From: Trichostrongylus colubriformis | Lineage: Eukaryota > Nematoda > Chromadorea > Rhabditida > Trichostrongylidae | DNA length: 64,000 nt | NCBI GenBank assembly: GCA_963978905.1 | Contig: OZ022257.1 | Span: 37,167,919-37,231,918, forward strand | Direction: 5' to 3' | Shown: positions 1-12,046 of the stretch, one piece after another | How positions within the stretch are numbered: position 1 is the stretch's first letter | Layout: the number at the start of each line of letters is the position of its first letter | The notes under the pieces: generated by a model | What the model saw: the letters and a program-made list of their open reading frames with translations, nothing else | What the model was told of the DNA's origin: nothing | Databases searched by the model: none | Position numbers and translations under genes: made by a program

Positions 1-733
1 AAGGCGCTGTATAAAGCGGTTTTATGTAACACTATGGAAACGGTGAAATGCAGTGATGTCAGGACTATTATACGTAGTTTATGATAGAGATAGAAATGAA
101 GAAGGAAAAGAGGTGTTGAGTCACCAAAGGTGTTAAACTTGAGGCTGACCTAAGATTGTACTTACTAGTTTTTTAATTTTATTGAGATCCTCTATTATAT
201 CATACTTATAACTGATGAACTTGTTTTTATAAATGCACTCAATACATAAGACGTTATGAATTCTATAGAATATCCATTATAAATCAGAATTGTAATCATA
301 TCCTTTTTTTCCAAGAATACATGTGTTTCAGTGCGGTGTTAGCTATCTTCAGGGTTTCAGTGTATATGACAGAAGCTTTTGTCCATGGAAATGCTAGTGT
401 CGTGATGTAGAAACCTAATAGCTTTGAAATCAAAATCATCCGTTTTATTATATAACCCAGTTTTATCCTTTAAACCTTTATCATCCGTTTCATTATATAA
501 TCTGGTTTTAACCCACCACATGTGGTGTTCAATGTCACTCTTATGTAAGCCTCGAGTAGTGCAGTCTGCACAGTTTTGACTCGATGAAACAAACATGATG
601 GATCTCGTACCCTTTTGACTTCAAGTATCCATAGAATTTGCAAATCTCGTTTCGACAATCTTTATAGACTCTTTTCTCTCTTTTCTCCGAGCATATGAGC
701 CAGCTCAGCACTATTTCGGAGTCGATGAATACA
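1..733. other. No gene seen
   Basis: AT-rich. The only structure noted is a 30-bp imperfect direct duplication (TCATCCGTTTTATTATATAA at 436 and again at 481). Confidence 0.5.
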
Positions 734-1619
734 TCAGGTAGTCCCAAAAGTCATGTAGGGTTTTGTTCGATCATCACTTCTTATAATTTTTTTCTTCCAA
801 CAAACAACAATTAGGCAAGGTATTCGCCATTGTTATCGACAACACTCCGCCAGCGCATAGGTAGATCGTTGATCCCTCTTCCCAGACTTTCAAAGGTTCT
901 GAGAGTCGAAGAAGTCAGCGATCGCCTTTGCAAGCAAGTCATAATCAACAAATTTTCTCTCGGCCAGAAAGGATGTCAGAGGATGAGAAAGGTGATAGTC
1001 AGAAGAGTCGATGCTTGGAGAAAATGGCGGCTGAGGCAGAACATCCCAGCCGAGCTCGCGTAGCTTGGCCTGCGTACTCCTCGCGATGGGGGAGCTGGCG
1101 ATGTCATGAAGTAACGTGGCCGCGGACCTTTTCCGGTGCCTTTCACAAACAGCGACCGGGAGCTGCTGGAGCTGATGGGTGCATACGAGGTGCTGGTACA
1201 AGGCGACTGTCTCGCCTCGTACCAGCACCTCGTGGAGAGCATTCCTTCCGCCTCACAGAGGTACACAATCCTGAGCGTGATTTGTCTTCCATGTCAATTT
1301 CGCCGCTGGTGAAGCCGATGAACCAGCGGCGCACGGTTTCATAGCTCACATTTCCCTTGCCCAATGCAGCGTTGATGGAATGGCAACCTTCCATTGCTTT
1401 GGTGCCGCAAGGACACTAAGAGTAGATGACACCACGTGGTGGGTGAGTATCGACTACGGGCATTGTAGCTCTCTCCACGGAATCTGGTGAGTCAATACAT
1501 ATTTTACTAGAAAGCTAAGAGTACGTTCCATCAAATTCCTGAACCGACCAGACCTGCCTCGAGGTAAACAAGAGTTACTGATTTTTTTTGGAAAATCCCT
1601 TAAGACTTTTGGGACAATT
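734..1619 (-). mobile_element. Internally deleted mariner (DD34D type)
   Basis: The ends are related inverted repeats (TCAGGTAGTCCCAAAAGTC at the left; the right end reads AATTGTCCCAAAAGTC on the opposite strand). On the minus strand a piece of the DNA-binding region (SYETVRRWF, EIDMEDKSRSG, 1394-1270) is followed directly by the catalytic C-terminus (about 1228-860: LLHD, 34 residues, then SSD; FDSQNL). The middle, including the first catalytic Asp, is missing, so the copy is 0.89 kb instead of about 1.27 kb and cannot be active. Same family as the copy at 5173. Confidence 0.8.
1185..1233. repeat. Perfect 15-bp-arm hairpin inside the deleted mariner
   Basis: ACGAGGTGCTGGTAC at 1185-1199 is the exact reverse complement of 1219-1233, with a 19-nt loop. 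It lies at the transposase deletion, so it may mark the rearrangement that removed the middle of the element. Confidence 0.8.
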
Positions 1620-4195
1620 TAATATAATTGAATGAATTCTGGTTACTCCGTGAAGTTGGATTGTAAGCGTTGACTAGCCGCATTACTAATGTGATCGCGG
1701 CTATTTCCATCTCTGCCATGGAGAATCGAAAGCAGCTTCTCCCACAACTTATCGGAGGACTCTGAGCATAGGTACGCTCACGATGCCGTACCGTCTGAAC
1801 TATCGTCTGCAAACGCCCCTACTCACTTCTTCTATCTTTCTAATAAAAAGCAAGGCAGCCCTTTACGAAATCCTTGCATGGAGTTCTATTCCAACCCATT
1901 CACTTGTTTTGGTCTCCGATAGTTCGTCGTTCCATGCATGGTGGTCTTTCCAAAGTGACTGGATGAACTTGGCCTTGTGTGTTAGGAGAGTTAACAACCC
2001 TGATGGATAGTAGACTGACGCAACGGAATTTGCCACAGTTTTTTAGTGACTAGCGCTAAAAGCAAATTGTTTATGTATATGTTGTTTATATGTATGACTT
2101 CTTCCACTACACCTTTGTTATCCTTATATGAGTTTAGATGGAAATGTGTTGTTAGTTTTGTTGCTGACTTGTGTGGAGCGATCACTGCTTGGTGTGGGAT
2201 ATAGTGGATTACGGGGCCGGCAGCTTCACTCTTTATGAGGATCTCTTCTACAATATTGAGTCTCAACTTTCTTCGAAGATAATGTTGTACATCTGTAGTA
2301 GCTCTGGATTTCGCTGTAAGAAGTTCCAGGTGCTGACTAGCCGTCGTAGAGCGATAGCTTTGTTGTCGGGTGAAGTTGTGCAGTTCTCTTTCCATGGGAG
2401 ACCCATGTAATAGCGATCATCCCGACGCTCTACTGTTTCGTAATTTGTCCCAAACTTATTTGTCGATTCGAACTTTTCTACCTGTTGGGGTCCGCAAAAC
2501 CCTTGGGTTCCTTCGTTTTCGAGAGTCCAGTGGTGATCCGCACAGTTCCTCTTTTGTCGGATGATCGTAATCTTCCCAAAGGGTATGAACTTGCGCTTCT
2601 AATGACCAGTACTGGTCCCACCTCTCAGCTTTGCCTGATTATATTTATAGAATCTGTCTCGAACTAAGAAGTTGGAGCCGTGAAGGCAGGGGGACTAATG
2701 CTCGAGTAGCGTTCCAGAATTTTCACACCTGATCGCAGCCGAGAAGTATCAATGGCTGTGGCTGGTGTTCCCTCGTGCCATAAGTAACTGACAGATTCAG
2801 GGATGATTTGTAAATCTTCCTCCAATAGTGGCGGAGGGCGCATTAGCTTCGTTAGACTATCATCAGTGAGAAGCTCGGTCGTGGTATTTTCCTTCGAAGT
2901 TGTGAGCCTCCACGTGTACGAGACGAGACCTCTTTTATTCAGTCCTTTCAGAGCCGAATGTGTGAGGGAGAATCGTTTTTTCTAATATTGCTTGGCTCAT
3001 CCGCCAATGCGCTTTCGATGAAGGATATTTCTGCGAAAGTGTTTAGTAGGACAGGAATATTGCGTTTTTGCCTTTTCTGTTGTCTACCTTTTCGACTTCT
3101 TTTATAGGAAGGACTGTGATCGAAAACTGCTGAATTTCCTGACTTGATTGCACTCCAAAGGCGTCCGTCTCTATTTCTTGTACTTGCACTCATGCTACCA
3201 CCACGTTCACTTTTTGACTTGCCTTTGCTTCTCTCTTCGTTGTGTTATTCGTTTAAATGGGGCGTACCACTTGTTTTTGCTGGGACAATTCATTTGCGGC
3301 AATATCCTCTGTTGAGGTCGGGATGCAGCATGATGTATGGTGAGGGCCTCCACATTTGAAGCGATTTCTTTGTTTTCTCCCTGTTAATCTGTAATGTGGC
3401 TAGGCGCAAATTTGACAGAGTCGCTGATCTCGCAGATACTTAGCCCTCTCTCTCTGGGGGTCTTATATGTGGAACAAAACATCGGCTTATGCCCGCCCAT
3501 GCAGAACATGCAGATTGAAGACATTGAAAGTCATTATCTATTCAATCGTTCACTCTCACGATTTGTTTCCTATATTGGCCAACTGGCTATATATAGGGGG
3601 TGCCAAAGAAAAGTAATTTTGCTCACCGCTCGCATCCGTCAAGTATACAAAATCCCGAAATGTTCTTTCAGAAACAAAAACAAGCTGAGACCTATCACTT
3701 TCACCTTCATCAAAATATGGGGCCTTCAGTCGGCGCAGTCGGGCTTCAGGGCACCCAAGGTATCAAGGTCCGCTTGAAACAGTAGAGCCAGGCTCCGTGC
3801 TAGGTCTTTCGTCTGAAGCCTCTCATGGTTTAGTCTTTCGGTTCATGGGAGTCACAGAGCCCTTGCTGCTTGGACAATGCTGCTATGATCTGAAGTATCA
3901 TTTTCCACGCCTCAAACCTGCCCCAGGAAGGGTTTCAGTGATAACAGCACGTTCTGTTTCATGGAAACGAAGGATTGGGAACCCGGAAAAACAGAATACA
4001 AAACACCACCCAATATGAATCCCTTTAGGTACCTAGAGCAAGCAGACTCCAGCAAGGTTTTGAACGAGGGCAACGAGATTTCGGAGATTGCCTGGTTGAG
4101 GTGACACATCTTGTTCACTAAGTTCGACCAAAGTAGGGTTGAATGTGGAGCGGAAAAAATTACTTTTTCGGCACTTTATATATGTATAAATATTA
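1620..4195. other. No gene seen
   Basis: Only short chance frames on both strands. No repeat family recurring elsewhere in the window was recognised. Confidence 0.45.
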
Positions 4196-5048
4196 GATTG
4201 TCGGGAAAGTTCTTTCGTTTTTCGAAGCAATTCATTTTACCAATTCATTACAAAACATAGCATACCAAGGAACAACGTAATTTCCATATTGTACTACCAC
4301 TCATCGCTACCTTTCAGGCAAACTTGCCATACCATCCGCGTAGAACTGATCTGGCCTTGATTTGAAGAAACTGCACAATCACCGTTCCATGTCATCTTCA
4401 TTATCGAGGGTTTCTCTTTGAATGGCGTTAGATAGGGAAAGGAAAAGATGATAAACCGGTGGAGCAAGATCAGAGCTATAAGGTGCACGGGCAGCACTTC
4501 CCCTTCAAGCTCGAGAATTTTTCAGTGAGTCGTTTTTTGAATATTTGGGAGAGCATTATCACACAGGAAACGAATCGTGTCACGATTCGGACGTTTCTCT
4601 GTGATTTTCGCGACCAGTCTATCCAGCTCCTCACAGAGTAGGGCTGCTGTTAGTAGTGTTGCAAGCCAGCACACGCAATCGCTTGCTCGACCTCCGATGG
4701 GCGTCCTGACCGGTCAGAATCTTTAAAATTGTAGTTGCCTTCTCGAATGCATTTGAACCAAAGTTGTACCGCAAGTTTACATTGAACCCTCCCCAAATGC
4801 AGCGTTTGCACGACTATTGGATTCGGTCGCTAAGAGGCCATATTTGATATCATATCGTAGAAGGCCCTAAAAGTACCCCCCTGATATATTCATTTCGCCA
4901 AAAAAGGGTATTTGAGAGATAAAAGACAATAATACCTATAGATGCAAGTGAGCCTATACTACATGTATATGTGAAGTAGAAATTGCTGGAAAGCAGCTCA
5001 CGGGAAAAAAGCACGTGTTTAAAAAATGAAAGAACTTTTCCGACAATC
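4196..5048 (-). mobile_element. Degenerate mariner with TA duplication
   Basis: Inverted ends GATTGTCGGGAAAGTTCTTT (left) and GATTGTCGGAAAAGTTCTTT (right, reversed) are each flanked by TA. On the minus strand at 4480-4290 the remains of a mariner C-terminus can be read: YSSDLAPPVYHLFLSLSNA, FYADGMASLPERW. No long frame survives. It is a different family from the neighbours at 734 and 5173. Confidence 0.75.
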
Positions 5049-5172
5049 TAATATATATAAATATGAATAAATACAACATTTTTGTGGATACTGTGCTATA
5101 ATCTCTTACGCGCATATAGCTTATTTATTTCAACTCATTTACACACCCATTCGTACTACTAATCGTGAAGTA

Positions 5173-6145
5173 TCAGGTTGTCCCTAAAGTCTTTTAGGAT
5201 TTTTTTGATACCACTTTTTATTATTTTTTCCTCCAACAAACAAAAATCAGGCAACAACGTACTCACCATTGTTATCGACAACACTCTGCCAGCACATAGG
5301 TAGATCGTTGATCCCTCCTCCCAGAACTCTGGGTTCTGAGAGTCGAAGAAGTCGCGATCGCCTTTGCAAGCATGTCATAATCAATGAATTTTGTCTTGAC
5401 CAGGAAGGATTCAAGAGGATGGGTAAGGTGATAGTCAGAAGGCGCAATGTCTGGAGAGTATGACGGGTGGAGCACCACATCCTAGCCGGGCTCCTGGTCT
5501 GGGTACACTTCGCGACGTATGGGTGGGCGTTGTCGTGAAGGAGGGTGACCGCGGACCTTCTCAGGCACTTTTCTCGAGTAGCGACTGCGATCTGCTGGAG
5601 CTGGTGGGTGTATGCGGAAGCGGGTACTGTCTCGCCTTGTGCCAGCACCTCTTGGAAAAGCATTCCTTCCGCGTCCAGAAGCAGCAGAGTAGAATCTTCT
5701 TCGGACGGAGGTTGGACATGGGCTGCGTTGGCGGCTCGGCGCCACGTAGCAGCCAAAAGGAGCGGGGTGCGTTGGTATCGTTCATGTCCCAGCTTTCATC
5801 GCCCGTAGCCAGATAGACGAGAAAGTCGTTGCGATGAGGGCGGAGCAGCAGCGATTGACAAATGCTCACACGGGCACTTTCGTAAGCATCCGTCAGGGCA
5901 TGGGGTCCATCGCGACAGCACCTTCCGATAACCGAGCTCGTGGAGGCGACGATTTACGGTTATGGCCAATCCTCTCCGCCAGCTCGCGTATGGTGGTTTC
6001 AGGATCGGCGCGAACGGCGGAGAGCAGCGTCTCGTCGTCGAATGCATATGGGCGTCCCGTGATTGGCTTGTCTTCCATGTCAATCTCGCCATTGCTGAAG
6101 CTGATGAACTAGAAGCGCACGATCTCTGGCATTTTTTCCATGGCT
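5173..6145 (-). mobile_element. Frameshifted mariner, right end missing
   Basis: The left inverted repeat TCAGGTTGTCCCTAAAGTC follows a TA; no matching right end is present. Minus-strand fragments in order: SNGEIDMEDK, RRLHELGYRKVLSRW, GDESW (first catalytic Asp), LLHDNAHPYVAK (second), SPDIAPSDYH (third), GGGINDLPMCWQSVVDNNGEY. They lie in three frames, so the transposase is dead. The N-terminal helix-turn-helix is lost near 6145. Confidence 0.8.
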
Positions 6146-8420
6146 CACCAGCACTTACGTTCGTATTTAGGGTTGGCCAGTATGGACATCGAACCGTGAA
6201 GCTGGAAGCTTCAGTAAATATTGATTTTCGGTCAGCACATATGTCTGGAAAGCATCCGGGCTGGAGTTCCGTCCGATATCAAAGCTTTAGCCCATAGCAT
6301 TCCTGTAACAGCCAACAGTCGCATCGCGAGCTGTGGCGAAGACTAGCAGCTAACGAAAACCAGAACAACTTCTAGTTTCTACTCAAACAATCTTATGTTC
6401 CTGCGGAATACTCATTGTCAGTGGAGATATATTCCAGGTTTTCCTTATCTACTGGCAACTATGCGGCTCATTGCAGTCCTTTCATCGTCAGGTGGTCGAG
6501 TGTCAAGATGGCAAAGGCCTTTCTGATGGCAATAGAAAACTGAAGCGTCCGTTGTACTTTTTATCGTTCAAAGCGGAGGTTTTTATCTCACTTCTCATTG
6601 CATTCCAGTCTTTCAGGAAACGTTGTGTGGTTCAATGTGATCATCTTTATGGAAGTTTTCATTATCTCACTTTACAGTATCTTGTACTATGTGGAAAGTA
6701 ATCAAGCAGAATTTGTCATGAAGCAATCGAAGGTTGGGGACCACAATAGCTTTGCATTTCGTACTCCAATCATGGTTTTGATCAAATGGTTTATACAATA
6801 TAACCCAGTAGTTTATATGATCCGTCGTTTATATACAGAGTGCAGCAAAATTTTGGAAACTTGACAAATCCTTATGATTCTAGGAAGTAGGAAGGTTTCA
6901 ACATGAATGTATGTGATCAGCAAGCATTCGGAACATAATATAATATCACAATTCATGATTAAATTCCACCGTATCTTAATACTATCACCCTTGCCTTAAA
7001 AATTTTGATGAGGACGACTTGCGAAAGCATCCGACATGGGTGCAGGTAATTGTCTTATAAATCGTTTCATAGCTTGGCGCGAACTGCTTGAAAACCGTTC
7101 AAATTGTAGTAAGGAGGACCCGCTTCGCGCTCCAAGATGTCCAAGCCGGGCAGTCGATCGAGTAGCTAATGTACCAAGCATTCTGGAAAGGCTTAGCTGG
7201 GAGATGATGCGGTGGAACTCACAATTCCACAATTCCGACGATGTCTCTGTGAAAATCAATCAGCGGAAGCAACTATACCAAATCAACATGTCATCAAGAG
7301 GTACTTCATCATACTTGGATGATATCTCTTTGCGGACTCAGCCTCCACGAACTCACCTTCTCGCAGCAATCATCACCACCAATCCAAACAACACGACCAG
7401 TACTTTGAAGTATCTCAAAGAGCAGGTCCTGGTCTCAAAGAGCAGACTTTTCACAGCTTCATCGACTCCTGAAATCCACCCCCAACGAAAACATTGGATA
7501 ATTTGTGCAACATCATCTGCTGCCGTTAGCATACGCTCCTTCTGACCGTCTTCACCAACATTAGATGTACCATAGGCGTTCGTATCAATTCTAGAAACAC
7601 ACCACTGAATGTCTGCCGATCATATGCACTTCGAGGAAGCCGATCATATGTACTTCGAGGGAAGTTCCTGTTGATACCTTCGTCCGTGCTTAGGAAGCTC
7701 TTTTAGGCGATCCATACTTCCGCAGCACGCTGTAGGTGCCTCAAGTGTTATACATATTTTGATAACTCCTTTGGCACCTGAAAATTCGAAAATGTCACTC
7801 CATGACACCACTTCCAAATAAAAAAAAACGAAAAAAAACGAAAATGTCACTCTATGACACTGTTTCCCAGAAAAACGAATACGTAGACACAGAGGTTGTT
7901 TTCTCAATGTTCAATGGTCTCAAGGTGAGGCGAAGCTCTGATAGTTAAGAGCTAACGCTCAGGGGTGGGCGAGTAGGCAGCCACTGGAAATCTGTAGCAG
8001 ATCCAGCAGTCTTGACCGATTTCACATGATAAGAAGGTGTTTAAGTCGAGTTAAACATGCTTAATGCATTGACAGCCTCTTATTTGCATGATTCGAAGTC
8101 CAAAGGTCCCGTATAACTGCATGACGAATTTCGAATCTAAAGTTCCTACTCATAGGAAATGTGACATGACCATTTCTGCAGTCAACGTTTACACCGATTC
8201 CTTTTCACTCTGGAGAGCTGAGTTGGGAGCTTTCCCCTAGATGGCAAACACAACTTTATACATAATAAAAGCAGGAGCCTAGCAAGATTAAAGTTATAAG
8301 GGAGTGGGGTATACTATTCTGCAAGGAGACGTATAAAACTCAGTTTCTTCTTACATATAGTGATTGCGGGCCGAAGCCTTGTTTAATAATGACCATATAC
8401 AGATGTTCTACTTTCCACAG
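6146..8420. other. No gene apart from the candidate exon at 6617
   Basis: A 169-codon plus-strand frame at 7036-7545 is open but has no recognisable domain and no hydrophobic or Cys pattern; the opposite strand is also open over part of it. A direct repeat of CGATCATATG(C/T)ACTTCGAGG occurs at about 7618 and 7641. Confidence 0.4.
6617..6750 (+). CDS. Possible upstream exon of the membrane-protein gene
   Basis: After a TCTTTCAG acceptor the frame reads GNVVWFNVIIFMEVFIISLY onward, one clear transmembrane span, ending MKQSK in phase 0. That phase matches the exon at 8421. The donor AAG|GTTGGG is weak, and the frame stays open to 6864, so this may instead belong to a different or broken gene. 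Confidence 0.3.
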
Positions 8421-10191
8421 CTACGAATTGTGAATAGTTTTGTTACTTTATACACCTACATTGCATGGAATGTGAGCATGTTCATATACATAATGTACAC
8501 GGATGCTGCCTATCTTGAAGTGAAACACTACAACGATAACCTCAAAAAAGTAAGTGCGATCGTCAATTGCAACGTTATCGTTCAACACCTTGTGAAAAAT
8601 TCTTTTTGTTTGGCCTTTAGAAGCAGACACAATGAAAAATTTCGAATTTCGAGTGCAAGTATTCTATGAAGGTACATAGGTGTGGAAGCATCCACTAAAT
8701 TTTCTACAACAGAGCTGCAGTACTTAAAATGACTTAATTAGTGCGAACTTGTCGTTGTGACTTCTCCTTTTCTATGTTCGCTTCATAGAAGGCGAACATT
8801 TTTCGCACGCGCAAAAACAGAAGCATGATTTTACCCTCCCTTCTCGTCCCATAAATGGCAATAAAAATGGCAAATTGACTACCACAGACCGCAACATCGT
8901 TACATCATAGTGGTTGAAGACAGTGGTAGTGGCGATGTAAGCTCTTGAAGTGAGGTATTAGAAGGGGAACAATGGGTTCAGGAAGACTAAATGTGGCGAA
9001 ATGTCCGATGGAGAGAAGCGCTTTCCGGGCTTAAGGAGGTACGCCTTCCAATAGCCGCCACATTTTTTACCAGTAACGCCCCTTTTGCTAAGAGAGTCCG
9101 CCTCCTTTCGGATTCAGCTGTGGGAATGGTTCTCCTCTCAGAATTCTGTTAACTCCATCCCGTTTTTCTTCACTTTCTTGCCAATGATTACGTGGTCTTT
9201 CGTGCTCAGTAATCTCCCAATTTACAACCCTGACGCTCCCTACCACTGCCTTTAAGAAGACATTTGCTCCAAACACCAAGAATTGGCCGTAATACAAAAC
9301 TGGAAGCCGAAGTGGTTGAGCCATTTTGAGCAATCCACTGTTTGACCGCCTTTTTCGCCTTGGTATCAGACCCGATTTTGATTGCTTATTTAACATCGAT
9401 AGGAGCACCCCTTGTTTTCCAAGCAGTCCAAAACTGAACAGAACGTGAATTGAGCATTTCAGCTGGATGGTTCCTCATGCAATATTGAATCAACTTTGCT
9501 GTCAGAAATGGATGTTTATGGCAAGATATGTGATGTGGTCAGGGAGCTGGACGCAATCTTCAGGGTCCGCACCAAACAGATTTACATGAACCTACGAACC
9601 TTCGTTATAGGGGAGTAACTGACGAAAGAGTTGAAACTGAAATCTAAGGCTATTTCTCATGACTGCCTAAGGTTTTGTGAATATGTTAGAAAAGAGTCAT
9701 GACATGCAATCTTTTGATGTGACAAACCTTTTGAGAAAATCGCGATGACCTTTGTTAAACTTCTGCAGTAAAAAGAAGAGGTTCAGTGTAGCATGCTTTT
9801 TTGTCAGCTAATCGGTACAGCTTATACTTTGTTGCTAATAACATTCATTCACTCTTCAGCTTTATGCTTTTATTATGCTGGCCATCATCATTCCGTCAGT
9901 GATTTTCACATTAATGATGTTGAATCAGCGGATACATGGCTTCAAAGATCTGATCATTTGTTCGCCGTCAATCGCTCTATGCATCTACAGCTTCCTGGCC
10001 GTTACTTTGGCTCCTGCAAGATTGCACGACGAGGTACGTGTAATAAGCCCCGAGCCATGTAGAAAAGTGTATAAGAAGTTGATCACAGTGATATATTTCT
10101 GGCCTAGCTGCTAAAAGAAGTTGCTGTGCATGACTGTGGCCTCTACAATGCCCAACATCACGTTGTTTATCACGATTTCTCACTTTATTAA
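8421..10191 (+). CDS. Multi-pass membrane protein, C-terminal exons
   Basis: Three phase-0 exons: 8421-8549 (acceptor TTTCCACAG, donor AAA|GTAAGT; LRIVNSFVTLYTYIAWNVSM onward), 9860-10033 (acceptor CTCTTCAG, donor GAG|GTACGT; LYAFIMLAIIIPSVIFTLMM onward) and 10108-10191 (acceptor GGCCTAG; LLKEVAVHDCG onward to stop). The first exon holds one hydrophobic span (about VTLYTYIAWNVSMFIYIMY). The second holds two (LYAFIMLAIIIPSVIFTLMM and IICSPSIALCIYSFLAVTL). The tail is polar and His-rich. This could be the end of a seven-helix nematode chemoreceptor or another small membrane-protein family; no diagnostic motif lets me choose. The 1.3-kb intron between the first two exons shows no recognised element. 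Confidence 0.5.
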
Positions 10192-10784
10192 GTGCTGTGG
10201 ATTCTGGCTCCAACACATGCACTCTCTCATCACTGATAGAGGGATAAAAGCCCATCCATCCTCCTCGGTGACCTATGAATGTTAGTAATGATAGCGAACT
10301 GCATAGTAGACTTTACTAACCCCAACAGCAAATTGCAAAATCGCAAAATCGCGTAATCGCAAAAGCTCACGGCAGAATTTAGCAGCGCTAAATTTTGCGA
10401 CTTATCGGATCGTTTGGGTATTACACTGAGCAGAAAAAGCTGCTCCTCCATACACATATAGACATAAGGGCAATTTTCAGAAGGCGCCCTATTGCAACCA
10501 CTTTTCCAAGCCATAGAGAAGTACGATTTTCATGTGGTGACACCAGGTGCCCAGTACTTCTAGGGAATACGTCACACTCGATTAGGGATACAGATAATTT
10601 CTAGTAAGTTGGAAATAAGTCACACCTCAGCACGCCGCGTTTCCAGGGAGAAGCTATACTTTAAAACTTATCGTTGACAGAAGGCCCATGATTTCAATTC
10701 TTCCTTAGAGAGGAATCGGGTTCGAAAGTGTAAAATGCTCCTGAAACGGTTCAGTTCTGCGCGCCACTGAGACATTGCTCTTTC
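10192..10784. other. No gene seen
   Basis: 3' flank of the membrane-protein gene. No canonical AATAAA was found close to the stop. A small run of GCAAAATC units lies at 10327-10360. Confidence 0.45.
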
Positions 10785-11430
10785 TGATCAGGAACTTTTC
10801 ACAGTGGACTCGACCTTCAATCGGCAAAATTGTGCTTGCTCATCTTTTGGAAAAATAATTGATGAAGGGGAAATACAAGAGGGCTCCGATGATCCAAAGA
10901 AAATCACGGTTCGGGTCACCATTGCATATGGAGCCAAGTCACCACATACTTCCACAGAAGAAGAAACCAACATCAATGCAGAAGTTTACTTGGGGAAGGT
11001 ACTCATGAGCACCTTGGTATTTCGGATCTGCCCCACTCTTGTTTAAGTTGGATTCGGCGACCTTTTCTGAGCAGTGACGTAGCGTGGGAGGTTGCATTGA
11101 CACCATGGGCTGGTGCCGAATCTTGGTGGAGCACAAATGGACCTTATCCAAAATGGCACTTTGTTTTCATCAAGGCATCAACGTGCTCGTTAATACAGTC
11201 TGCGAAAACTTCTGTGGTCTCGGGGGCAGTGGTGTCAAGACAATCTCCCAAGCTACGTCAGTGCTCAAGATTGGCCATCGAATAGTCCTGATCTTGATCT
11301 GATGGACTATCCTGTATGATCATTCGAAAAGCGAGGCCTGCTCGAGGCAATACCACACGATCGAAGCTCTTAGGAGAGAACTACGCAGAATTAGGGAGTC
11401 TCGCTTACGATAGCCTATGAAACAGTGACC
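10785..11430 (+). pseudogene. Tc-like transposase remnant (plus strand)
   Basis: The frame at 10804-11046 begins DSTFNRQNCACSSFGKIIDE and ends INAEVYLGKVLMSTL, matching the catalytic core of a Tc/mariner-superfamily transposase whose second copy (opposite strand) starts just downstream. After a stop the homology continues in other frames. Terminal repeats were not found. Confidence 0.6.
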
Positions 11431-11509
11431 AAAGCATGCTTTATTCAGGACCATTGTCTCTCATGACATGAATTTGTAAGTGCCATCCTGTTATCACCAT
11501 ATCATCAGC

Positions 11510-12010
11510 AGGATTCGGCACCAGCTCATAGATAAAAGGTAGCACAGCAATGGTGTTGAGACAACCTCCCAAGCCACCACTGCTCAGAAGTGGCCGCCGA
11601 ATCCTGCTGAAAGACGAGTAGGCCAGATCCGGATTGAACCATGATTTTCATGATTTTCGTTGGATAACCAAAATTCTTTCGTTCACCCTTCGTCGTTACC
11701 CTCTTTAAGAGAAGTGCAAGCGCATAATCATTCTGCCGGTTGAAGGTCGACTCCATCGTGATGAATTTATGATCGGAAGAGGCAATGTCTCTTTAGCGCC
11801 GACGTGAACCGTTCCAAGACCATCGTACACTTTCGGATACGATTCTTCTTCATCGCGGTATCGGAATTATGGGCCTTCTGGCAGCGATCAAGTTTATGGT
11901 CTAGATTCTCTTTGGCAATTCGGCGTGTCGAGTTGTGGCTCAATTTCAGCTCACTGGCAGCTTTCCTGAGCGACCTTTCAAACCGCAATGTCTCGTAACA
12001 CACTCATATT
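11510..12010 (-). pseudogene. Tc-like transposase remnant (minus strand)
   Basis: At 12003-11767 the minus strand has a helix-turn-helix region (SLRKAASELKLSHNSTRRIA, DKLDRCQKAHNSD-like). At 11756-11526 it has ESTFNRQNDYALALLLKR and, after a deletion, FQQDSAATSE. It shares the ESTFNRQN block with the plus-strand remnant at 10785, so two copies face each other. Not functional. Confidence 0.65.
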
Positions 12011-12046
12011 CTCCAAGTTCTCACTTCTTGGAACCTCGGCATGTTA

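Noticed and set aside
5460..6297. Plus-strand frames over the mariner at 5173
   Set aside because: Antisense to the transposase fragments, which are on the minus strand.
7036..7545. 169-codon plus-strand frame as a gene
   Set aside because: No domain, no splice context and no hydrophobic or Cys pattern; an overlapping frame is open on the other strand.
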